DNA from: Limonium bicolor
Taxonomy: Eukaryota > Streptophyta > Magnoliopsida > Caryophyllales > Plumbaginaceae
Length of the DNA: 64,000 nucleotides
Direction of reading: 5' to 3'
NCBI GenBank assembly: GCA_023374045.1
Contig: CM041777.1
Span: 484,011,594 to 484,075,593 of the forward strand
Shown here: positions 55,801 to 64,000 of the stretch, in pieces
How positions within the stretch are numbered: position 1 is the first letter of the stretch
Layout of the letters: each line of letters opens with the position of its first letter
Notes under the pieces: model-generated
Told to the model about the DNA's origin: nothing
Database searches by the model: none
The model's input: only the letters and a program-made list of their open reading frames with translations
Made by a program: the position numbers and the translations under genes

Positions 55801-58116
55801 TAAATGGAATTAATATAAGTAAGGATATTCACATTAAATAATGTGACAAACAATAAATAAATGAGATTTACAAAACCAAGGTGTATATTGAATAAACCTT
55901 AGGAGTTGTAATTATACAACATAAAATGTTACATAATATTAAGATAATGTTCTTAATATAAGTTGTATAATATAATACAATTAATAGGAATAATCATCTC
56001 ATATGAGATGATGAAATGTGACATATAATATAAGAGTTTTATAATTCATGAAACTTACCTATATTGGTACATATATATAAATGCGAGAATTATATATATA
56101 AGGATGGATATATATTATGGTTGGAAACCATATAATAAAATAGTGAAGGTTATTATATGAATATAGTTTATGAACTATAAGTTATAAGTATTGAACTCAA
56201 ATGTAGTTTATTACAAGATTAATGGATTATATAATACAATGTATTATAATGGATGGTGGGATAATAATACCATATGATAAATAATGCATGTATGCATGCA
56301 ACTATATGTTATATGCCTAAGTTCAAGAAGAACAAAATTAAATGAATATAATGAATTACATTCAATAGTCGAATTATGACACACTACGAGTCTAAGTAAC
56401 GAAGCCGACTGGTTTAGAGAAACCCGTAACAAATAACAGTTGAAATCCGGGGATGAACTGTCGGGGTTACAATGTTATTCGGAAATACCAGATCTAGTTA
56501 GTCATGGAGACTGACTCATAGCTTTATTACAATTTAGATCGTACTTTAGACGGAGGCGCCGGAAAAGCTTAGTGGTCTACTGCGCGTCCTTGGTCTAAGG
56601 TGTACGGTATGTAAAGGGGTTTGATCTTGATTGTCCTGAGTCTTCCCTCGGGTCCAGATATTATTTGGTGTGATAAGATTTCTATATGAATGCTTATATG
56701 CATGTATGTGTGCTTGAGCTGGATATCTGTTTATCATTATCGCATTACTACTACTGTACGCGAATGCCCATCGGGTTAATATTACGTCGACTATAGATTG
56801 ACTTATATAAACATACATATGTGTTCAATGTGATAAAAGAATGGTTATTAATATAATACACTAGTATTATAATTATGTAATTAAATAACCTAAGTAAAAT
56901 ACTTAGGTATGAGATACAACATTGTCGGTCTTTAGAGCATGGATCTCGAACATGAATACGACCTAGATTATTTCTAGGAATGCGTGAGACCCATTGGGCA
57001 ACTAAGTAATAAATTGTATTCTCCATAAAACTAAGAGTATATCTTAGGAAACGATTAAGACATTTAATCCTATGAGAGAATTGGTATGAGATGAGGGGCG
57101 GAATCCAGTGTAGTTTACGAACTACCTGGTTGCGCATTTGTGATCACTGAGGGGATACCCGATCGGGTTCCGCTCCAGGAAATTTCCCAACGAGCCCTAA
57201 TTGGATCGTGGGTCAGATGGTACCTGCTGTTGGTACACGGCTACAACCTTTATATGGACGCCTTACGAGGCAAAGTGAATGACTAGGGGCCTCCGGACAT
57301 CTGGCAACATGAGCACCTTTGTGTGTACGGGAGGACTACTGTCCACTGGTAAGGTTGATTCGGGTTGTCCTAACATGATGCCCAACTGGTAAATAATTAA
57401 ACATGGTTTGGTTGGATGGGGCCTTGAAGGCCAAATATTAATAAATATGGAAACCATTCGCTAAGAGCGACTATGCACTTTATTGCAATTATTCGATACG
57501 TTCGTTGATGCAACTACTGTTTGGGAAATGTAATGACTGTATTAATTGGATGGATAACTCAGTGTTTGTGCATGATTGTTACAATATTAATTATATCTGT
57601 AAACTGGTAAAGCATGAAACCAATCTAATATCAAGATGGTTAAGATGACTAAGTGACCTATAGGGTCTGAATGCAAACCCGGCATACTCACCGTATATCA
57701 CTGAGCTTCACAACATTGTGCAGGTTGCTGATCACCGTCGAAGCCGAAGTGCGGGACCCGGGTAGTTAGGGTTTTATTTTATTTACCGCACATGGAATTC
57801 AATTGTATAATGGTGTTAGACATTGGATTGTAAGATGGTATTATTGTATATAATAAGGATTGGGTAGACGCTCACTTGTCATCGGTTATGGTTATGGACT
57901 TAGTATGATGTATAGGATTTATCTCGTTATCACTGCGGTTTAGTAGCGTTATTTATTTGTTGTTGGGTTTAGTTTCTGCTTTGTTACTCGCATGGGCGAG
58001 TAATGGCAGGTGACACCCGAGTGAGAATTAATATTATTGTTTGTACTTCTGCTGTAAGACGTTTTCAATTATGCTACGTGAGGGATTGTTACGTGTTTAT
58101 CGAGAGGGGTGTTACA
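52841..58116 (+). mobile_element. Element B 3' LTR (5.3 kb)
   Basis: TGAAATACCCC (52841) to GGGGTGTTACA (58116). A pyrimidine-rich promoter-proximal stretch lies near 53590-53780. The LTR is longer than its relatives, with an AT-rich tract at about 54540-56400 (poly-TATAA-like) where relatives carry their GC-rich hairpin arrays; no such array is seen here. Terminal stem-loop at 57985-58004. Non-coding. Confidence 0.82.
57985..58004 (+). other. LTR-terminal stem-loop (B)
   Basis: Perfect 8-bp stem TTACTCGC / GCGAGTAA, loop ATGG. Confidence 0.77.
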
Positions 58117-58799
58117 ATTGTGACCAAGAATGGACAAGCCCTAGCTTTTGAACTCTAGAATCAGGGGGTAAAACCTTAAGGCTATTGCTAAGAGCTTGTG
58201 ATTAATGCTATCTAATGACTTAACCCTTCTTCGAATTAAGAGGTGTGATTGATTAGGTATGATTTGATTGGTTCAAGATTTGGATTCTTTATATTAGCTC
58301 TAATAGACAACTAAATTGAGGTGTGTTTATGAGTATAATCCGGTGATTTAGGTGATTCTTTACTATCCTAGGGCACTTTTCCATCCAATCCATCAAACAC
58401 CATTTAGTTCGTTTGTTTTTCTATATTTGATTGAACCGAATCATCAAGCTTTCCTCCGGGTAAACCCATATTTACCGCTCTTTATTTCAATACCTAGATA
58501 CCGAAGCTCGGAATTAGAAACCAATTTCATTGTGGATACGACCATGTTGTACTACAGTGATTTGGGTGCACTTTCCTTGTTTTTTCTCAGGTTCATACTG
58601 TTTTGGAATTTCTCACAATAGTGACCACCGTAGCAACCACGCGACGTGACTACAACGCATGTGAAAGACTCTTGACATGGGGACCCGACCTCGATTGGTC
58701 ACTCCCCATCGCCCCAACAGCTCAACTTCGACAGCCTAGCCACCACCAACCCCGAGCATGTTGTCTAGTTTAAGTGTTTCAATCTTTCATATACCCACT
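58117..58799 (+). other. Unassigned DNA between B and H
   Basis: No supported gene. The stretch at 58490-58570 (TGTGGATACGACC, then TACTACAGTGATTTGGGTGC) resembles non-coding sequence seen near plant retrotransposon ends. If ATTGT at 58117-58121 is B's TSD, its partner is outside the window. Confidence 0.35.
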
Positions 58800-60193
58800 T
58801 GTGGCCTCGATTTTTAAACCTATCCTAGGTTGATTCGAGTTGATTAGGATCCGGTTGGGTTCTAGGTCCACTTATAACCTAAGCTTAATAACTATGTCAT
58901 AAAACCTTAATTATTAAATCCTAAGTTAGCTCACTGGAACCTATTATGAGTCGCCACCTAATTTTTACCTGGATCAAATTAGGAAAGGAGAGTTCGGGTT
59001 CGAAGGCTTGGTATGACTTATTTAGGGTTCAATTACTTTCATTACCCCTAGAATTCGTTTTTCCGCTACTTAGTTTAATTACGGCTTATTACGAGTCGTT
59101 TTTACCTAAGTGCGCACTTCTGATTTTTTTGAATTTTTAACATTTTTTGACAAAAATTAAAGTGGAAACTGAAAGTACCTAGACTAGGGTTTCGGAGGCA
59201 GAATGAGATCAAATTTTGTTTACGTCCGTAGCCACGGACCCCATGTCCAAGACCACGGACCCTAGTTAACCTAATTATATAGAAAAGTCGAATTTTAGAA
59301 AAACAAAATTTTGAAAAGTCCGGGGCCACGGACAAGCTGTCCGTGGGCCCGGACATTATTTAGAAAAACCTAAATTTTGAAATTTTAAAAATTCTGCCGC
59401 CGTCCGTGGGTGTCCGTGGCCACGGACAACCCGTCTGTGGTCCGGGCCACCCACGGACAGGGGTTTTCTGATGGTTCCCGACGGTGTTTTCGGCTAAAAA
59501 ATTATGCACGTGTAGCCTGAAAGATATACAATACGTTAGTATTGAAAGATTGCAATTTGAAGTCAATTACGCACTTGACAAACAAGTAACAAGGCAGAAG
59601 CAAAAGCAATTAGCAATACAGAAGCGTAGAAAGTTACTTTGAACCCAAAATTCAACAGAGAGTTAATAAGGTCATGGGGAGTTAGAAAAGTAGAATTGTA
59701 ACCTGTTTTGCCTTCAAATTCAAGAGGATTCTTCACGTCGGGATTCTTCGGAGGCTCCGATGGTGCCGGTTCCAGACTGAGTTCGACCCGAGCTTCTGGT
59801 TGTTGATTGTTTGGAGGTGGTTTGGTTGATGTTTGATGATTTTTGATGTGTTGGGAATTGAAAAACGTGTTTCGGTGTTGATTTCGGTGAGATTTCGGTG
59901 TTGTTTTGGTGCTTGAGGGTGCAAAAACGTGGGAGGCTGGCTATGGAGAAGAGTTTTGACTGCTAGGGTTCTAAGAGCTTGAGAGATTCTTTCTTTTATC
60001 AAAAGACCTATCCCTTTATGTAGACTTTCTCAAAGATTAAGAAAATCTAGTAAAAGTAAGATTTTTTTGGCTTTTTAATTAAATGACTTCCCAAAATAAT
60101 TTTACTGTGAAATTTTAACCACGTGTCAAGGATGACAATTATGATTTGTCGGAAGTGGAATCGGATTTTTTAAATGTTGGAATATTTTTAAAT
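58800..60193 (-). mobile_element. Element H LTR, left copy (3' LTR of a minus-strand element)
   Basis: About 1.4 kb, duplicated at 62155-63578, starting TGTGGCCTCGATTTTT and diverging after TTTTTAAAT. It contains a GTCCGTGGCCACGGAC-type hairpin array. Orientation is inferred from the minus-strand gag and the minus-strand primer-site-like sequence beside the right copy. Confidence 0.75.
59224..59460 (-). repeat. GTCCGTGG/CCACGGAC hairpin array, H left LTR
   Basis: Several inverted repeats near 59224, 59318 and 59402, including GTCCGTGGCCACGGAC. AT-rich spacers separate the first three; the last group is compound. Confidence 0.8.
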
Positions 60194-60286
60194 GTTGGCA
60201 ATGACCCGTCGGTGCTCTGGTGAGATCGTAAGCAAAGACCATATTGCCATGGGGATGGTTGTTGCCTTCAGCTTCTGAAGCAGTTC

Positions 60287-61249
60287 TCATTCACCTGGAA
60301 TTTCTTCAACCACCGGGGGAGACAACATTCGCTCCTCCCCTTGCGATGGCCTTTCTGGTGATCCGTAGTGCTTTTCCGACCGGGTAATGTGAGCATTTGC
60401 TGGGACAAAGCTGACCGTGGATGTGGGCTTCCGTCCTGCCCCTCGTGCCGGCTTTTTGTCATCCCAGAAAACAGTAAAGGCAGCACACTGAACTTCGGAC
60501 TCTGAAGTCTCGAGGTCATCCAAACGCTGATATCCCTGATCGATGAGGTCTTGGATCCGATGTCTCGGCGCTTTGCAATCATTGGTATCATGTCCCACTA
60601 GCTGATGGTACCTACAAAATTGACTGAGCCTACTCCCCTTTCGTGTCTCTCCATGGCGAGGAATGAGCGGTCGTATTAGCCCTTCGTCCAGCAGCTCCTC
60701 AAAGGCCTGGCTTAAGGGATAACCAATGGGTGTGAATTCCCATTCGGCTTTGCGAGGAAGCTCCGGTACTGGGGTTGCAATCTGGATTTTTCCTTCTTGG
60801 GCCAATAACAAAATTTTAGACCTCAAATTGCGACAATTACCTGTGGAGAGGCCGTGAGTAGGTGGAAACGACAGAACTGCTCGGGATATGCCCCTAGATG
60901 CCGCCCGCGAAACCGCGGGGCTTTGAGTTGGACTAACCTCCGCCCTAGAAGTACTCTTAGAATCTGACTCTGCGGCTGCTGCAGATCTACGATGGGCACC
61001 TGTGCGGCCTGCTCTTCTTGTGGTTCCTGGTTCTCAGTGACTTGACCCCGTCCTCATTGGGGGCCAGATCTAAAGGGATGATTTCTCCGAGAGCATGAAT
61101 GAGAGCTCTCGCTTCCCTTGCGGCCGACACAAATCCTGAGCTTAACTCTTCCAAGGCACTCTGTGGATAAATTCTAACTCAGCTAGTTTCCCTATCAAAT
61201 CCACAAGCTCAACGAGATGAGTACTTGGATTGTTAACTCCAGACGACAT
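60287..61249 (-). pseudogene. gag: Element H gag
   Basis: Minus strand. A plausible start at 61249-61247 gives MSSGVNNPSTHLVELVDLIG before a frameshift near 61160-61150. The intact C-terminal 179 codons (60826-60287) contain FEELLDEGLIRPL, then the zinc-knuckle-like CRYHQLVGHDTNDC followed by RIQDLIDQG, a pattern shared by plant Ty3/gypsy Gag proteins. It would bind element RNA. Frameshift and stops upstream make the full-length protein unlikely, although the C-terminal frame is open. Confidence 0.72.
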
Positions 61250-62133
61250 CCTAGTTGCGAGGGGTGCTGCCTGTTTTGAGCAAAAAGATAAGTCAGCATT
61301 GCGGGAGTGAGACTGGGACTAAACTTGGAAACACAGGCCGAGAGTTAGTGCGCTGCAATGAATGCTGGACTCTAAAATTTTGGAAGGGTCTGCTCTGGAC
61401 TAAACTTTTGGGTTACAAGATTCGTTGGTCTTACGAGTGGGTATTACAAGAATTGGGCTTGTAACAAGAATCAGCCTAAAGGATTTTTTTTGTTTTTTTG
61501 TTTTGGGGTGATAGAAGTATTTGGACTACCAAAACCCTTTAAATGTTTCATTTGGGCTAGAAGAGATTGAAGGACTGATACAGATATTGGGCCTGAGGCC
61601 AAGAAAAAACATATACACAGGAGTCTTGCATAGGGAGTTAATGCAAATGTCCTCACAAAATGCCTCAGTCCAACGGGTACAGATCGATCCAGAGGTGCTT
61701 GGGGCATGGGCCCAGGTCACCCCAAAGGAAAAGGGCTTGCACGCTATTCTCATTGGGCTTCCCCACTTTTTTCACACACCTAAAGGTGTGCGTCTACGGT
61801 CGGGTCTTTAACTGACCAAACAATGGGCTAGGTAAGGGTACTGCCAGGAAAATGCTTGGGGTAAAGCCCAGGTATTAAGGGGGTGTGGTTAGACGACACC
61901 CTCCTCTTTTTCCCCACTTATTCACATCACCTAGAAGGTGAGAGTCCCTGACAGGGGACCCTCAAACGGGTCCCGGGGTGAAATTGGTTTATGTGGACCC
62001 TCGCTCTCAGATGATGCAAAGGTACAGAAATTTAAATTGCGCACAAAAAGTAGACAAACAATGTAATAAGCATAAACAATTTTTGAGTTAAGCCATCTTT
62101 CTTAAAATTAAACAAGTTAGTATTAAGAAGTGG

Positions 62134-62150
62134 TCCCCAACAGAGTCGAC
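62134..62150 (-). promoter_or_regulatory. Primer-binding-site-like sequence of H
   Basis: Minus strand GTCGACTCTGTTGGGGA lies just inside the right LTR and resembles plant GGCGACTCNNNTGGGGAC primer sites, with mismatches. Confidence 0.5.
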
Positions 62151-62154
62151 TGTC

Positions 62155-63578
62155 TGTGAGCCTCGATTTTTAAACCCTATCCTAGGTTGATTCGAGTTGA
62201 TTTGGATCCGGTTGGGTTCTAGGTCCACTTATAACCTAAGATTAATAACTATGTCATAAAACATTAATTATTAAATCCTAAGTTAGCTCACTGGAACCTA
62301 TTATGAGTCGCCACCTAATTTTTACCTGGATCAAATTAGGAAAGGAGAGTTCGGGTTCGGGGGCTTGGTATACAACTTATTTAGGGTTCAATTACTTTCA
62401 TTACCCCTAGAAGTCGTTTTTCCTCTACTTAGTTTAATTACGTGTTATTACGAGTCGTTTTAACCTAAGTGCGCGCTTCTGATTTTTTTTGTATTTTTAA
62501 CATTTTTTGACAGAAAATTAAAGTGGAAACTGAAAGTACCTAGACTAGGGTTTCGGAGGCAGAATTAGGTCAAATTTTGTTTACGTTCGTAGCCATGGAC
62601 CCCATGTCCGAGACCACGGACCCCAGTTAACCTAATTATACAGAAAATTCGAATTTTAGAAAAAATGAAATTTGAAAAGTCCGGGGCCACGGACAAGCTA
62701 TCTGTAGGCCCGGACATTATTTAGAAAAACCTAAATTTTGAAATTTTAAAAATTTGCCGCCGTCGTGGGTGTCCGTGGCCACGGACAACCCGTCCGTGGT
62801 CCCGGACCATAGGTCCGAGGTCCCGGACCACCCACAGACATGGTTTTCTGATGGTTCCCGACGATGTTTTCGGCTAAAAAATTATGCACGTGTAGCCTGA
62901 AAGATATACAATACGTTAGTAATTGAAAGATTGCAGTTTGAAGTCTAATTACTCACGAAACTTGACAAACAAGTAACAAGGCAGAAGCAAAATCAATTAG
63001 CAATACAGAAGCGTAGAAAGGTTAGTTTGAACCCAAAATTCAACAGAGAGTTAATAAGGTCATGGGGAGTTAGAAAAGTAGAATTGTAACCTGTTTTGCC
63101 TTCGAATTCAAGAGGATTCTTCACGTCGGGATTCTTCTGAGGCTCCGATGGTGCCGGTTCCGGACTAAGTTCGACCCGAGCTTTGGTTGTTGATTGTTGG
63201 AGGTGTTCTTCGCGTTTTAGAGGTGGTTTGGTTGATGTTTGATGATTTTTGATGTGTTGGGAATTGAAAACCATGTTTCGGTGTTGTTTTGGTGGTTGAG
63301 GGTGCAAAAACGTGGGAGGCTGGCTATGGAGAAGAGTTTTGACTGCCTAGGGTTCTAAGAGCTTGAGAGATTCTTTCTTTTATCAAAAGACCTATCCCTT
63401 TATATAGACTTTCTTAAAGATTAAGAAAATCTAGTAAAAGTAAGATTTTTTTTGGCTTTTTAATTAAATGACTTCCCAAAATAATTTTACTGTGAAATTT
63501 TAACCACGTGTCAAGGATGACAATTATGATTTATCGGAAGTGGAATCGGATTTTTTAAATGTTGGAATATTTTTAAAT
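62155..63578 (-). mobile_element. Element H LTR, right copy (5' LTR)
   Basis: Matches 58800-60193 over about 1.4 kb with small indels. It has extra hairpin sequence near 62795-62830 relative to the left copy. TSDs could not be identified. Confidence 0.75.
62585..62840 (-). repeat. Hairpin array, H right LTR
   Basis: Same array as 59224-59460, plus an added segment with two GGTCCCGGACC-type palindromic cores at about 62796-62832. Confidence 0.8.
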
Positions 63579-64000
63579 TCAATTTCCCGTCAGATTCAGT
63601 CAGAAATTGCTAGAAAATTATTGGGAATTGAAAAATCAAAATTCTAACGCCATTATGCTTAAAATGTCATCCTATATCATGGGTTAAAATACCAAAGCAT
63701 TTCAAGCAGATTTAGGCATCCTTTGAGGAGAGAGAAAGCCTATAGGAGGTCTCGGGAGCCTTAAAAACTACGAAAACGCCCCTGACAATGACGAAACTGC
63801 TCCCCATGCCCTGGAATGCACCGATCGAGCCGGAATCTTTCATTACCAGATTGAAATGCCCCTCACAACACCAAAACCTCGTAGACCCTAACCTGGGGGG
63901 TCAAAATTTTGGGAATAACAGATTGCCCCCCGTCAACTAGACTTTGTAACGGATGTGAGAAGTCTAGTTGATGCTTGAGTGATGCCCCAAAATTTTGGAT
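63579..64000. other. Unassigned repeat DNA at window end
   Basis: No gene. A hairpin-capable pair TCAACTAGACTT / AAGTCTAGTTGA lies at about 63934-63974, and TCAAAATTTTGGGA-type palindromes flank it. Probably another repeat running off the window. Confidence 0.35.

Larger units (their letters stand above)
60194..62154 (-). mobile_element. Element H interior, gag-only
   Basis: About 2 kb. Only gag (minus, 61249-60287) is recognisable; no protease, RT or integrase. DNA at 61250-62130 holds no clear gene, but has small inverted repeats such as GGTCCC/GGGACC near 61950-61975. This fits a non-autonomous TR-GAG-like element. Confidence 0.68.

Noticed and set aside
58352..58621. 89-codon ORF between B and H as a host gene
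   Set aside because: No recognised domain; it overlaps sequence that looks like plant retroelement non-coding DNA.

Overview
The window is plant nuclear DNA, almost certainly a heterochromatic block of a flowering plant. It is made of nested long-terminal-repeat (LTR) retrotransposons. I found no host gene, rRNA gene or tRNA gene that I can support. The evidence is a degenerate but complete Ty3/gypsy Tat/Retand-type element with 5-bp target site duplications (TSDs), several very long LTRs (3.9-5.3 kb) of one related non-autonomous family, a MITE, and abundant C-to-T decay of coding remnants as expected of methylated repeats. Species cannot be named from this.

Stratigraphy, oldest host first. 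Element B (forward) is the substrate. Its gag remnant starts at 13713, its non-coding interior lies in pieces at 26349-26917, 46633-48056 and 51937-52840, and its 3' LTR is 52841-58116. Into B went: (1) element A, a LARD-like element (5' LTR remnant 1496-4738, iMet primer site 4743, non-coding interior to 9332, 3' LTR 9333-13712), whose 5' LTR was itself split by another LTR ending at 1495; (2) element D, a full 11.5-kb Tat/Retand element at 14644-26109 with TSD CTGGG, sitting inside the zinc-knuckle codons of B's gag; (3) a reverse-strand composite C, 26918-46632, bounded by ACCGA on both sides, containing a MITE, more repeats (F, from 35044) and an LTR fragment; (4) a reverse solo LTR E, 48057-51936, TSD TATAT. 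Beyond B, at 58800-63578, is element H, a small minus-strand gag-only element with 1.4-kb LTRs.

Element D carries gag, protease, RT, RNase H, a second RNase H and integrase, all broken by stops and frameshifts. It also has a 42-bp minisatellite in its 3' region and a spliced antisense gene. Elements A, B and C code for little or nothing but share structured non-coding modules: a stem-loop just inside the LTR 3' end, an internal block with a covarying stem, and a second polypurine tract inside the element. Their mid-LTR regions carry arrays of GC-rich hairpins whose sequence is replaced between relatives while architecture and position persist. These hairpin arrays and conserved RNA-like modules are the most likely undescribed biology here. 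All boundaries and homologies were read by eye; no alignment or database search was run.
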